Positions 22,501 through 28,272 of a DNA stretch of 64,000 nucleotides are shown here, in pieces. Both the position numbers and the translations under genes were made by a program. Within the stretch, counting starts at the first letter, position 1. Each line of letters starts with the position of its first letter. The notes beneath the pieces were generated by a model. It made no database searches. It saw nothing but the letters and a program-made list of their open reading frames with translations, and had not been told where the DNA came from. The DNA comes from G963674835 sp963674835 (GTDB lineage Bacteria; Planctomycetota; Planctomycetia; Pirellulales; Thermoguttaceae), in the NCBI GenBank assembly GCA_963674835.2, contig CAXXKC010000003.1:3637636-3701635 (forward strand), read 5' to 3'.

Positions 22501-25500
22501 GGGGCGGTATTTTCGCTCGACTGTATCGTGCGGATGGAACTCCTGCTGGGGAGGAGTTCCAGGTCAACACGCACTGGGAGGGGGCTCAAATCGCCCCGTC
22601 GGTTTCGATGCAGCCGGACGGTCATTTCGTGATTGCGTGGCAGAGTCGATACCAGGATGGCGACGGATACGGCATCTACGCGCAGGCCTTCCGTCCGGAC
22701 GGGGCACCCTTGGGTCGGGAGATGCAAGTCAATACGTACACCCTTGGCGATCAGTCTGATCCGAGCGTTACCGTGAGCATGTCGGAGGAGTACGGTCTGG
22801 GCGATTTCATCGTCACCTGGCAAAGCGACGATCAAGACGGCGACGGCACGGGGATTTATGCCAGGCGATTCTCGCCGGCAACTCCCTACTACGCCCTGGT
22901 GCTTGACTCCGGCGAGATGGCCCAAGATATCGACTTCGGCAGCTTCCAGCGCGTCACGCTGTCAGGAATGTTGTTCGAGGACCTCAACAGCAATGGGGCC
23001 AAGGATGAGGGTGAGCCCGGCCTTGCGGACCGAACGATTGTGCTCGATCTCGATAGCAACGAATCTGTCAATATGACAACGCAGACTCTGAGCGACGGAA
23101 CTTATTCCTTCAGTAATGTAGGCCCGGGCACACACCGTCTGCTTGCAGTGCAACAGACTGGCTGGATGCAGACAACGCCAGATCCAGCCGCCATTACGGT
23201 TGTGAGCGGTCAGGACATCGCGGGGATCAACTTCGGGAACGTCGAAAATGTTCCACCTACGGATATCAGCCTCTCCTTGAATAGCCTCGCTGAGAACCAG
23301 CCGGCCGGCGCCCTGGTAGGGAGGCTTACCACAACGGACCTCACGGTTGGCGACAGCCATGTCTACGCTTTGGTCAATACGGCGAGCTACCCCGACAATG
23401 AGTTCTTCACAATTGATGCTTCCGGAAACCTGCTCACGACGACTTCCTTCGATTACGAAGCGAGGCCGTTTTGTTCGATCTGTGTACAGACCACCGACAC
23501 GGGCGGACTGTCCTTCGAGAAGTCTCTTCACATCGCCGTAAGGGACCTAAACGAACGCCCAGTCCTGGATTTCAACGACTACGTTCCGATTGACTCCCAC
23601 GGAGCGGGCCAGGACAGTCCTGGAGGGTACGCGGTGGAGGACGGCGGGGCAACGCTGCAACTTACCGGCAACCACTGGAAGAAGATCGACTACTCTTACA
23701 CGATCACGGCGAACACGATTCTGGAGTTCGACTTCTGGAGCTCGGTGCAGGGGGAGATTCAGGGGATCGGTTTCGATACGGACGATGTCGCCAGTTCGGA
23801 GACCGTTTTCCAACTCTATGGGACGCAGACGTGGGGCCTGCAGGACCACAACGACTACGTGGGCCCAGGCGTGAAGCATTACGTGATTCCGGTGGGGCAG
23901 TTCTTCACGGGCGACATGTCGCGTCTGGTGTTCGTGAACGACGATGATGCCGGCGACGCGGGGGTGAGCTACTTCAGCAACGTCAAGGTGTACGAAATGG
24001 ATCTGGTCGTGCAGGTGCAGGACGAGCTGCAGGCCTACGCGCTGAAGGGCTACAGCGTACAGGACGAGCTGACCACAGACTCGTACGTCGGCGACGATTC
24101 CCGGTCGCTGCGGTTTGTGGGCAACGCATGGAAGAAGGTGGAGTTGAGCTACACGGTGACCGCGGCCACGATTTTGGAGTTTGACTACCAGAGTAGCACG
24201 GAGGGCGAAATTCAGGGGATCGGGTTCGATACGGACGAGTCGCTCAGCCCAGGGATGTTCTTCCAGTTGTACGGGACGCAAACGTGGGGGCTGCAGGCGT
24301 ATCGGGATTACGCGGGTTCGCCGGGAGCGGTGAAGCACTATGTGATATCCGTGGGCGAGTTTTTCACGGGCAGCATGACTCGGTTGGTGTTTGGCGGCGA
24401 CGACGATGCCGCGGCGTCGGCGGAGAACGTATTCAGCAATCTGCGGGTGTACGAGCCAGAACTGAACGTGGAGGTACGTGGGACAATGCAGCCGTTGGTG
24501 GTCACTGGCTACAGCGTGCAGGACGTACAAACAAAGGAATTGTCGACGAGTGATGATTTTCAGTCACTGCGGTTTATAGGGAACACCTGGAAGAAGGTCG
24601 CGTTGGGTGACGCATACACCGTGACGGCGAATACGATACTGGAGTTTGACTTCCAATCGAGCGATCAAGGCGAGATCCAAGGCATTGGTTTCGACAATGA
24701 CGCGATCCTCAGTCCGGAGTGGTTCTTCCAGGTCTATGGGACGCAGACATGGGGCTTGCAAGCGAATCGGGATTATGCTTCTGCCGCCGGATCGGTGAAG
24801 CACTACGTGATTCCGATAGGGAACTTCTTCCAGGGCCCGATGTCATACCTGATCCTCGCGGCCGACGACGATGCCAGCGCTGCGGCAGAGGTCGTCTTTA
24901 GCGACCTGCGAATCTACGAGCCGAAGCTGGAAGTGGAGGTGCAGGGGGTGGTCGAGTCGTACTTGGTCAACGGTTATGGTGACCAGGACGTGCTCACACG
25001 GGAGCCGTCGTTTGGGGACCCGGCGCCCGGGAACGATGGCTTCGAGTCGCTCCAGTTTGCGGGCAACGCCTGGAAGAAGGTTGTCTTGGACTCCACCTAC
25101 ACGGTCACCGCCAACACGATCCTGGAGTTCGACTTCCAGAGCACGGCCCAGGGCGAGATCCAGGGTATCGGATTCGACAACGACCAGACGCTCAGCGCCG
25201 AAACGTTCTTCCAACTCTACGGAACGCAGACCTGGGGCAAGCAGGCGTACCGCAACTACGCCGCATCGGCCGGCGAAGTGGTCCACTACGTGATCCCCGT
25301 GGGTCAGTACTTCCAGGGCGATTTGCCCTACCTGGTGCTCTCCTGTGACGACGACGCGGATGCCTCCGGGGAAGTGACCTTCAGTAACCTGCGCATCTAT
25401 GAGCCGAAGCTGACGGTCGAGGTGCAAAGTGTCTCTGAATCGCTGGGAATCACCAGCTATGCCGATCAGGACGTCCTCGTACAGCGGCTGTCGATGGAAG

Positions 25501-26372
25501 ACGCCACGCCCGGTACCGACGGTTTCCAAACGCTCCAATTTGCGGGCAATACCTGGAAGAAAGTCGCCTTGGACTCGGCATACATGGTCACAGCCAACAC
25601 GATCCTGGAGTTCGACTTCCAGAGCAGCGTCCAGGGCGAGATTCAGGGGATCGGCTTCGACAATGACGAGGTGCTCAGCGACCAGACGTTCTTCCAACTC
25701 TATGGCACGCAGAAGTGGGGCCTGCAGGCGTACCGCAACTACGCCTCCTCGGCGGGCGAGACGGTGCACTACGCGATCCCGGTGGGAGAGTTCTTCAGCG
25801 GCGCGATGTCCTATCTGATCTTCGCTGGCGACGACGACGCGCATGCCTTAGCGGAGAATTGGTTCAGCAATATCCGCCTGTACGAGGGAGAGAGTGAAGC
25901 GCCCCTGATGGTAAGTGCTGGGTTGTTAGCGGACCAGGCGAGCGTTACGAATGAGAACACGACCCTTGACAGTCGCCTTGCCAGCGATCAGGCCTCGCCG
26001 AGCGACCAGTCAGCGGTCTCGATAGATCCGCTCCTGCTGGACAGCCTGCTGAGTCGAGACAGCAGGACGTCGCTCAAGTCGATGGCCGCGCGCCGCTCGC
26101 TTGGCCCGTGGGAAGTGGAACCGACGGAACCGGAATCGTCTGCTCGATCGGCCGTCGGTGTCCTAGGGGACTCCGGAAATCGGTTCCAGGATGAGGAACT
26201 CTGGAAATGGTCCGGGCCAAACGTCCGACAGCAGGTGCAAGACCGTGCGTTGGCCGAGTTGTTCGATTCATCCAGCCGCCCAGACCAGGACGACGACCCA
26301 TTGCCGAACTCCGACGCGATTGGTCATGAACGACTGGCAGAGCTACTTCCGAAGTGGGAGCAAAAGCGGTAA
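7572..26372 (+). CDS. Giant modular secreted/surface protein (6,266 aa)
   Basis: ATG 7572 is chosen for its GGAGGG site and because a planctomycete-type export motif, RVEELEDRRLLS, then falls at residues 41-52 after a basic N-terminus. Modules by nucleotide position: a jelly-roll-like domain 7740-8230; a Big_5-like Ig domain 8240-8570; GEVED 8590-9125; six FG-GAP repeats 9130-10320; a second GEVED 10330-10860; an FN3-like domain 10865-11130; a lectin-like domain 11220-11760; an Ig-like domain to 12430; seven delta-60 propeller repeats 12460-13680; Ig-like domains to 14570; four 699-aa units 14578-22949; an SdrD-B domain to 23260; a cadherin-like domain to 23570; five beta-rich repeats 23577-25890; and a non-repetitive C-terminus. 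There is no clear LPxTG, PEP-CTERM or C-terminal membrane anchor. The many D-x-D-x-D-G motifs suggest Ca2+ binding. The likely role is adhesion or polysaccharide binding at the surface (inferred). It is flanked by IS debris and an integrase fragment inside the island. Confidence 0.9.
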   Translation: MSRKSATAGRKRHRCLRSRSRQSAWLGGATLPTATRARSLRVEELEDRRLLSSVIFSETLDSDPGWTCQGQWAFGDPAGLGGTYYGNPDPGTGYTGSNVYGVNLSGNYSTSSGGPYYLTTAAINCSGYEDVNLKFWRWLNTDRPGLVPATVQVSNSGYAWKSVYSNTSSVTDNAWSQVTYDISTVADGQSTVYVRWGYRVFPSAYAYSGWNIDDVSLEGTDIWPPTVDSYTPADNATGVAISSNLVIDFSENVQKGTTGSILIKKTSDDSTVETIAVTDARVTISGDAATINPTSDLSAGTGYYVQVTSGAFEDLAGNDWTGVSGTTTWNFSTSGVANTDCGDAPDTAIGTGAGNYNTLSSDNGPSHVIVAGLYMGASVDDDDGTLQNAAADADDVNHALPDDEDGLNYPLGDLTLTIGAQPAVNVIVTNLTGSTATLFGWIDYNNNGLFDNVTERAQAPVANGTTGEIVTLTFPTVPEGFTGTTYARFRLSTDAAAANATGAALNGEVEDYVVTITTPASGSVAGTMKIASDIGGGPTLSSYSYFGSSVSTVGDLDSDGVTDLVVGAEGVADWRGALYVLLMNVDGTVKSLQEIGTGLSGEPILSSNDWFGSSVTSLGDLNGDGVTDLVVGADGDTTGGSYASHRGAVYVLMMNSDGTVMSSQKIASGTGGGPILADYDYFGSSVTALGDLDSDGVTDLAVGAEEDATAGPRRGAVYVLFMNPDGTAKSLQKIASGVGGGPTLSNYSYFGSSVSAMGDLDGDGITDLAVGARGDGTGGSLHVLFLNANGTVKSSQKIASGMNGAPTLASGDLFGTSITSPGDLDGDGITDLVVGARGDDSDRGALHVLLMNSDGTVKSTQKIASGISGGPTLNNRDDFGSSVTSLGDLNGDGLTDLAVGARGDDYDCGALHVLFLASFFDFGDAPDTAASSGTGNYNTLSTDNGPRHTIVAGLYMGASVDGDSGTLQNAAASADDNSGTDDEDGLSDPASDLTVTVGAQPTVDVTITNTTGATATLFGWIDYNNDGLFDNATERAQAAVATGTEGGTVTLTFPTVPTGFLGTTYARFRLSTDAAAADATGAASDGEVEDYVATIIELAPPMLAAEPATTLGTENTIAWSGVADADAYYVECDNDFDFTSVEATSGWIAATEYTFTGLTPQETYYYRVKARLVTAPGTTDSWMQTNQSQFEAVENDLANVDTISSPGDVRLAIGPSVLFRDGFEDGNYDGWEDGEDSVERGVTDMVAAEGNYSFVISGGNNSHFEGVSHTLSSLMPDRIDFSVFSVDSSAADGYFVVGVGPQVSQTAVFFYLGSDGKMHLNNGTVAPIYNAFQWYDISFIFDWGTKTFDWYVNDTLIEDDLPFRSTSVNWLDYVYLYNFNYSAACWDGITFSGAGYLTAGAIASETLSPDPFSNWNALTFSATAPAGTSLTVDLLDGSGALLAEDVGSGADLGALGITDTSIRLLANLSTTNPGVTPALHDWSVSWQATAPTYLESDWSDFEFSTQIAPSTAPDAVDLVATSDTGVDSSDDLTRLDNSTSETRLEFSVAGTVTGATVTVYADGTAIGSAVASGTTTTVTTDGTYRLSDGLHSFTARQVEPGKALSDQSAALAVTIDTQAPFVPNYAGELDFGFGGGGIVITDVSGSYPAYAKAVAIQEDGRTIVAGYAEGGFGSSYDFLIVRYNADGTLDSSFGSGGKVITDFGGDSDEAHAVIVQPDGKIVAAGYVHLPGYDHKFALVRYEADGTLDTEFGDNGVAGIDIELGGCFSALAVQADGKLLAAGYTTRSITPVWNDDFVLVRYNTDGSLDTDFGIDGIVMTDFYGLSDKASALAIQADGCIIVAGHANNNSSEFAFARYNPDGNLDSSFGDNGRRAFSVAHGSAAVSDLAIQQDGKIVAVGDAYFGSPYSWAQDFVVARLTSDGSLDSTLDGDYPIIGPGFVHADFGAMEYARGVAIQSDGRIVVAGYTVWSGTARLAMARYNTDGSLDTSFSDDGMLSTPIGTEDVETSAMVQLPDGRLLVVGSYGNTDFVVARYAGREAAPDLMDSSDSGQSDQDNVTTDITPSFSLQLFEAPYFRFYYDGSKISGDFETGTSYTLPPQADGTHDYTFFAVDAAGNQSTESVALSVTIDTAAPVVTVTSLTANDSTPVLTGTVSDGLFQVVVNGKTYTSGDGNLSVTGTDWTLQLPLEDVLDEGTYEVAASATDLAGNTGTDSTADELVIDITAPLSTIRFPGHGESYSVTSWEDAISGEASDDRSGLDRVEISIQQGAGNFWDGDGFYSANEYLLTAAGTTSWSLAFARGNFPADGDYTVYVQATDMAGNVQDSTVMFMFDNTVEIHGAKWNDLDADGVWDAGEPALADWIIYLDANGNGQVDVGERWARTDADGTYRLTDLAAGDYTVAEVVPDGWVQSYPSSGAVPGTHQVSLSEGQIVEDVDFGNWQAAEIHGAKWNDLDADGVWDAGEPGLAGWTIYLDQNGNGELDDGEPSTETLADDPATTEIDETGMYAFIDLFQGDYIVREVLQEGWDQSSPAGGAYVLTLAPGDILLEQDFGNYQLASISGHKWNDADVDGVWDVGELPLPGRTIYVDLDNDGQWDDPEEPSAVTGSDGSYTIAGVEPGEYTIRAVTDSGWFSSLPIVGPGAEFRVNTTAAGDQQRPTIAMAPDGSSVIAWQGIMDVAHNEILLQRYSADGTPVGDEIRHTPSTGTPYDNPAMAMDTEGNVSIAYRYGVSAYEWIAIGRYWADGTERGGLTATNVRGDYSSPSVAVSRDGKLAAVWRNSSSEVYARIWDVDDTTLAGPFQVDSSGAYATVAWGRDDQFIVAWQQGEEIYARIYEVDGTPVGDAFRVNTYTSGVQAAPSIASDGIGNFVVSWYSNEQDGEGGGIFARLYRADGTPAGEEFQVNTHWEGAQIAPSVSMQPDGHFVIAWQSRYQDGDGYGIYAQAFRPDGAPLGREMQVNTYTLGDQSDPSVTVSMSEEYGLGDFIVTWQSDDQDGDGTGIYARRFSPATPYYALVLDSGEVAQDIDFGSFQGFQPAEIHGAKWNDLNADGVWDAGEPGLADWIIYLDANGNGQVDVGERWARTDADGTYRLTDLAAGDYTVAEVIPDGWVQSYPSSSGVPGTHQVSLSEGQIVENINFGNWQAAEIHGAKWNDLDADGVWDAGEPGLAGWTIYLDQNGNGELDDGEPSTETLADDPATTEIDETGMYAFIDLFQGDYIVREVLQEGWDQSSPAGGAYVLTLAPGDILLEQDFGNYQLASISGHKWNDADVDGVWDVGELPLPGRTIYVDLDNDGQWDDPEEPSAVTGSDGSYTIAGVEPGEYTIRAVTDSGWFSSLPIVGPGAEFRVNTTAAGDQQRPTIAMAPDGSSVIAWQGIMDVAHNEILLQRYSADGTPVGDEIRHTPSTGTPYDNPAMAMDTEGNVSIAYRYGVSAYEWIAIGRYWADGTERGGLTATNVRGDYSSPSVAVSRDGKLAAVWRNSSSEVYARIWDVDDTTLAGPFQVDSSGAYATVAWGRDDQFIVAWQQGEEIYARIYEVDGTPVGDAFRVNTYTSGVQAAPSIASDGIGNFVVSWYSNEQDGEGGGIFARLYRADGTPAGEEFQVNTHWEGAQIAPSVSMQPDGHFVIAWQSRYQDGDGYGIYAQAFRPDGAPLGREMQVNTYTLGDQSDPSVTVSMSEEYGLGDFIVTWQSDDQDGDGTGIYARRFSPATPYYALVLDSGEVAQDIDFGSFQGFQPAEIHGAKWNDLNADGVWDAGEPGLADWIIYLDANGNGQVDVGERWARTDADGTYRLTDLAAGDYTVAEVIPDGWVQSYPSSSGVPGTHQVSLSEGQIVENINFGNWQAAEIHGAKWNDLDADGVWDAGEPGLAGWTIYLDQNGNGELDDGEPSTETLADDPATTEIDETGMYAFIDLFQGDYIVREVLQEGWDQSSPAGGAYVLTLAPGDILLEQDFGNYQLASISGHKWNDADVDGVWDAGEPPLEGQTIYVDLDNDGQWDDPDEPSAVTASDGSYTIGDVKPGEYTIRAVTDSGWFSSLPIVGPGAEFRVNTTAAGDQQRPTIAMAPDGSSVIAWQGIMDVAHNEILLQRYSADGTPVGDEIRHTPSTGTPYDNPAMAMDTEGNVSIAYRYGVSAYEWIAIGRYWADGTERGGLTATNVRGDYSSPSVAVSRDGKLAAVWRNSSSEVYARIWDVDDTTLAGPFQVDSSGAYATVAWGRDDQFIVAWQQGEEIYARIYEVDGTPVGDAFRVNTYTSGVQAAPSIASDGIGNFVVSWYSNEQDGEGGGIFARLYRADGTPAGEEFQVNTHWEGAQIAPSVSMQPDGHFVIAWQSRYQDGDGYGIYAQAFRPDGAPLGREMQVNTYTLGDQSDPSVTVSMSEEYGLGDFIVTWQSDDQDGDGTGIYARRFSPATPYYALVLDSGEVAQDIDFGSFQGFQPAEIHGAKWNDLNADGVWDAGEPGLADWIIYLDANGNGQVDVGERWARTDADGTYRLTDLAAGDYTVAEVIPDGWVQSYPSSSGVPGTHQVSLSEGQIVENINFGNWQAAEIHGAKWNDLDADGVWDAGEPGLAGWTIYLDQNGNGELDDGEPSTETLADDPATTEIDETGMYAFIDLFQGDYIVREVLQEGWDQSSPAGGAYVLTLAPGDILLEQDFGNYQLASISGHKWNDADVDGVWDAGEPPLEGQTIYVDLDNDGQWDDPDEPSAVTASDGSYTIGDVKPGEYTIRAVTDSGWFSSLPIVGPGAEFRVNTTAAGDQQRPTIAMAPDGSSVIAWQGIMDVAHNEILLQRYSADGTPVGDEIRHTPSTGTPYDNPAMAMDTEGNVSIAYRYGVSAYEWIAIGRYWADGTERGGLTATNVRGDYSSPSVAVSRDGKLAAVWRNSSSEVYARIWDVDDTTLAGPFQVDSSGAYATVAWGRDDQFIVAWQQGEEIYARIYEVDGTPVGDAFRVNTYTSGVQAAPSIASDGIGNFVVSWYSNEQDGEGGGIFARLYRADGTPAGEEFQVNTHWEGAQIAPSVSMQPDGHFVIAWQSRYQDGDGYGIYAQAFRPDGAPLGREMQVNTYTLGDQSDPSVTVSMSEEYGLGDFIVTWQSDDQDGDGTGIYARRFSPATPYYALVLDSGEMAQDIDFGSFQRVTLSGMLFEDLNSNGAKDEGEPGLADRTIVLDLDSNESVNMTTQTLSDGTYSFSNVGPGTHRLLAVQQTGWMQTTPDPAAITVVSGQDIAGINFGNVENVPPTDISLSLNSLAENQPAGALVGRLTTTDLTVGDSHVYALVNTASYPDNEFFTIDASGNLLTTTSFDYEARPFCSICVQTTDTGGLSFEKSLHIAVRDLNERPVLDFNDYVPIDSHGAGQDSPGGYAVEDGGATLQLTGNHWKKIDYSYTITANTILEFDFWSSVQGEIQGIGFDTDDVASSETVFQLYGTQTWGLQDHNDYVGPGVKHYVIPVGQFFTGDMSRLVFVNDDDAGDAGVSYFSNVKVYEMDLVVQVQDELQAYALKGYSVQDELTTDSYVGDDSRSLRFVGNAWKKVELSYTVTAATILEFDYQSSTEGEIQGIGFDTDESLSPGMFFQLYGTQTWGLQAYRDYAGSPGAVKHYVISVGEFFTGSMTRLVFGGDDDAAASAENVFSNLRVYEPELNVEVRGTMQPLVVTGYSVQDVQTKELSTSDDFQSLRFIGNTWKKVALGDAYTVTANTILEFDFQSSDQGEIQGIGFDNDAILSPEWFFQVYGTQTWGLQANRDYASAAGSVKHYVIPIGNFFQGPMSYLILAADDDASAAAEVVFSDLRIYEPKLEVEVQGVVESYLVNGYGDQDVLTREPSFGDPAPGNDGFESLQFAGNAWKKVVLDSTYTVTANTILEFDFQSTAQGEIQGIGFDNDQTLSAETFFQLYGTQTWGKQAYRNYAASAGEVVHYVIPVGQYFQGDLPYLVLSCDDDADASGEVTFSNLRIYEPKLTVEVQSVSESLGITSYADQDVLVQRLSMEDATPGTDGFQTLQFAGNTWKKVALDSAYMVTANTILEFDFQSSVQGEIQGIGFDNDEVLSDQTFFQLYGTQKWGLQAYRNYASSAGETVHYAIPVGEFFSGAMSYLIFAGDDDAHALAENWFSNIRLYEGESEAPLMVSAGLLADQASVTNENTTLDSRLASDQASPSDQSAVSIDPLLLDSLLSRDSRTSLKSMAARRSLGPWEVEPTEPESSARSAVGVLGDSGNRFQDEELWKWSGPNVRQQVQDRALAELFDSSSRPDQDDDPLPNSDAIGHERLAELLPKWEQKR
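9130..10320 (+). repeat. Six FG-GAP (integrin-type) repeats in the giant protein
   Basis: Six units of about 65 aa, each with FGSSV(S/T), then GDL(D/N)xDGxTDLxVGA, then a strand ending in an x-L-x-N-x-DGTVKS-like segment. The D-x-D-x-D-G-x-x-D loops are Ca2+-binding in integrin alpha propellers. The block sits between two GEVED domains, so with a neighbouring strand it may close a seven-bladed propeller. Confidence 0.8.
12460..13680 (+). repeat. Seven delta-60 beta-propeller repeats in the giant protein
   Basis: Seven copies of the pattern (V/I)Q-x-DG-(K/R)-I-V-x-AGY, followed by a hydrophobic strand and RYN-x-DG-x-LD-x-x-FG. This is the 'delta-60' repeat, usually present in sevens and predicted to form a closed propeller. 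The copies have diverged at DNA level, unlike the 2,097-bp array further on. Confidence 0.85.
14578..22949 (+). repeat. Four tandem 2,097-bp coding repeats
   Basis: Units start at 14578, 16675, 18772 and 20869; the last is a few bases short. Each is exactly 699 codons, so the frame is kept. Each encodes three SdrD-B-type domains (motif KWND-x-x-x-DGVWD-x-GE), the third interrupted by a seven-repeat propeller-like domain. Long stretches are identical at DNA level between units. Differences cluster at the left edge of unit 1, at the right edge of unit 4, and in one patch in the third SdrD-B domain where units 1 and 2 share one version (WDVGELPLPGRT) and units 3 and 4 another (WDAGEPPLEGQT). Copy number could be affected by assembly. 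Confidence 0.95.
23577..25890 (+). repeat. Five tandem ~150-aa beta-rich repeats near the C-terminus
   Basis: Five units begin near 23577, 24030, 24490, 24950 and 25430. Each contains W-KK-(I/V), T-x-x-TILEFD(F/Y), GEIQGIGFD(T/N)D, QLYGTQTWG, a KHYVIPVG-like strand, an acidic DDDA segment and FSN-(L/V/I)-x-(V/I/L)YE. The strand pattern suggests a jelly-roll, carbohydrate-binding-like fold, but I do not recognise a named family with certainty. Confidence 0.8.
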
Positions 26373-26429
26373 GCCATCGACGGCACCGCTGGGTACACCT
26401 CGCCAGCAATGTGCGCACAAAGGCCGTTT

Positions 26430-26730
26430 CGGTCTGTTCTGTAACGCGAACCGGCACACGTTCATCACGAACCTATGCCGCTCGGGCATCTCTCCAAAGA
26501 CCGCCCAGGCCCTCGCCTGACACTCCACTATCGCTCTGACGATGGACGTGTACACGCATGTGGCGATCCAGGATCAGGCATCGGCCGTGGAGTGCCTCCC
26601 ACCGCCTCCGTCGGCCGACGAGGACCGAGTTGTGGCAGAGAAATGCCGGGCCACGGGGACCGACGGCAAATCAGTGGGGCCCTCAACCCGTGCTTACCCA
26701 ATTGCCTATGGACGTAGCGAGGAGCAGACA
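26430..26730 (+). pseudogene. Tyrosine integrase C-terminal fragment with an in-frame stop
   Basis: The frame reads NANRHTFITNL (HxxR-type box II), GISPKTAQALA, then TGA at 26518-26520 where family members have Arg (a single-base change from CGA), then HSTIALTMDVYTHV with the catalytic Tyr, and a tail ending near RATGTDG. It is typical of planctomycete integrases. No box I or N-terminal domain lies in front of it; the giant gene ends about 55 bp upstream. It is complementary to the fragment at 3463-3660. Confidence 0.8.
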
Positions 26731-27301
26731 AGCACCGCCAGTGCACCCCCGTCCAGGAAGTTATTGCATCCCCCTTGGCACAGAAACGACTGTCTGATAG
26801 TAGGTTCTGCGGGTCAGGCGAGGGCACAACCCCCTCCCTGCGGCGGTCAATCCAGGAGATGCATGGACATCCTCGTAAAAGAGGGGGGTAGAGCTGACTA
26901 CACGGTCGCTGGAAGCCGGCCGCACAAGCGAAATCGCCCGATGTTTGAGAGTTTCGGGGAGGGTGGGGCTGAGCAGATACTGGCATTCAAGCATATCTCA
27001 CTCGCGGCTATGCGTAATGCGATACTATATATCGTAAGACTGACGCAGTGTGGACTGCATGTAGGGCGACCGATCCTTGGCCGGCTGGTGGCTACTGCCT
27101 CGCACGGGTCCGCTGCGGTGAGTACACTGACAAGCGCCGAGTGTTCGTCGGGGTCGCGCCTTCACAAGGCAAATCGGCCCCAGGGCAATCGCCTTCCCTG
27201 ACTGTCGATTCAAACAGATGGCCCAGGACAAGGGAGCTATGGTAGACGACGAGGAGACTAATGAATCAAAGCATAGTGGCAACGAGGCGAAGAAGTTTGT
27301 G
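26731..27301. other. Spacer between integrase remnant and IS21
   Basis: No convincing gene. A short AT-rich dyad (CGATACTATATATCG near 27020) stands out in GC-rich surroundings. A 28-codon open frame from ATG 27218 runs into the IS21 end and shows no family features. The last four bases, TGTG (27298-27301), repeat after the IS as a likely target-site duplication. Confidence 0.45.
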
Positions 27302-27477
27302 GCCGGTTGGAGATCGGCGGGGAAAGGGGGCCCACATAGGCATCGAATTGGGACCCACCTGGGTTTGGACGGGATAGGCAGCCCGCAAGACCCTTCCCAG
27401 GTCTTGCGCGGCTGCGGAAGTGCATCCCCCGCTATGAGTACCGTTTGATTTTCCGTTTTGTTGCGCGCGACGCGACT

Positions 27478-28272
27478 TCAGTTTTTCGCCGGTCCGGCGG
27501 CCTTGGCTCGCTTTCCTTTCATCGACTCGCGGAAGCGGTAGCTTTCGCCGTTCATCTCAAAGATGTGACTGCGGTGCGTCAGGCGATCCAGCAGCGCCGC
27601 TGTCATCCGCTCGCCTTGGAAGATCTGGTGCCATTCACTGAATGGCAGGTTGCTGGTCACCAGGATGCTGCCACGTTCGTAGCGATCGGCGAAGACCTGA
27701 AAGAGCAGTTCCGCCCCGGAGCGACTGAAGGAGAGATACCCCAGCTCGTCACAGATCAACAGGTCGGCCTTGTCCAGCTGGCCCAAGAGACGCTCCAATT
27801 GGTATTGCTTCTGGGCGGCCTCCAGCCGGTTGACCAGTGCGGCGGCCGTGAAGAACCGAACGCGGCGTCCTTGCCGGCAGGCGGCCAGGCCCAAGGCGGT
27901 CGCCAGGTGGGTCTTGCCGGCTCCGGCACTGCCGATCAGGCAGACATTCTCCTTCTGGTCCACCCAGTCTCCGCGGGCCAGCTCCAGGAGTTTCTGTTTC
28001 GGCGGAGCGGCCGAGGCCGAGAAGTCAAACGTATCGAAGTCCTTCTCCACGGGGAAGCCGGCCTGCTTGATGCGGGCCTTCAAGGCGTTGCTTTGCCGTG
28101 CAGCGACCTCCAGTTCCGTCAGCCGCAACAGGTACTGCTCATAGTTCTGGTTCGTCTCGCCCGCCTCCCGTGCCAGGGGCTCAAACTCCGCCAGCATGCT
28201 CGGCAGTCGCAACTGCTTCAGGTTCGCCCTCAACAGAAGCAATGGGGATAGGTTCGCACACATCGAAAGCAC
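27478..28272 (-). CDS. istB: IS21 helper ATPase IstB
   Basis: A 264-aa AAA+ ATPase that assists the IstA transposase in target choice. It has Walker A GSAGAGKT, Walker B LLICDELGYL, a sensor motif (ILVTSNLPFSEW) and the family C-terminus (ALLDRLTHRSHI). It overlaps the end of istA by 92 bp, typical of translational coupling. The start could be GTG 28272 or ATG 28263. It appears intact. Confidence 0.9.
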   Translation of the reverse strand: MLSMCANLSPLLLLRANLKQLRLPSMLAEFEPLAREAGETNQNYEQYLLRLTELEVAARQSNALKARIKQAGFPVEKDFDTFDFSASAAPPKQKLLELARGDWVDQKENVCLIGSAGAGKTHLATALGLAACRQGRRVRFFTAAALVNRLEAAQKQYQLERLLGQLDKADLLICDELGYLSFSRSGAELLFQVFADRYERGSILVTSNLPFSEWHQIFQGERMTAALLDRLTHRSHIFEMNGESYRFRESMKGKRAKAAGPAKN

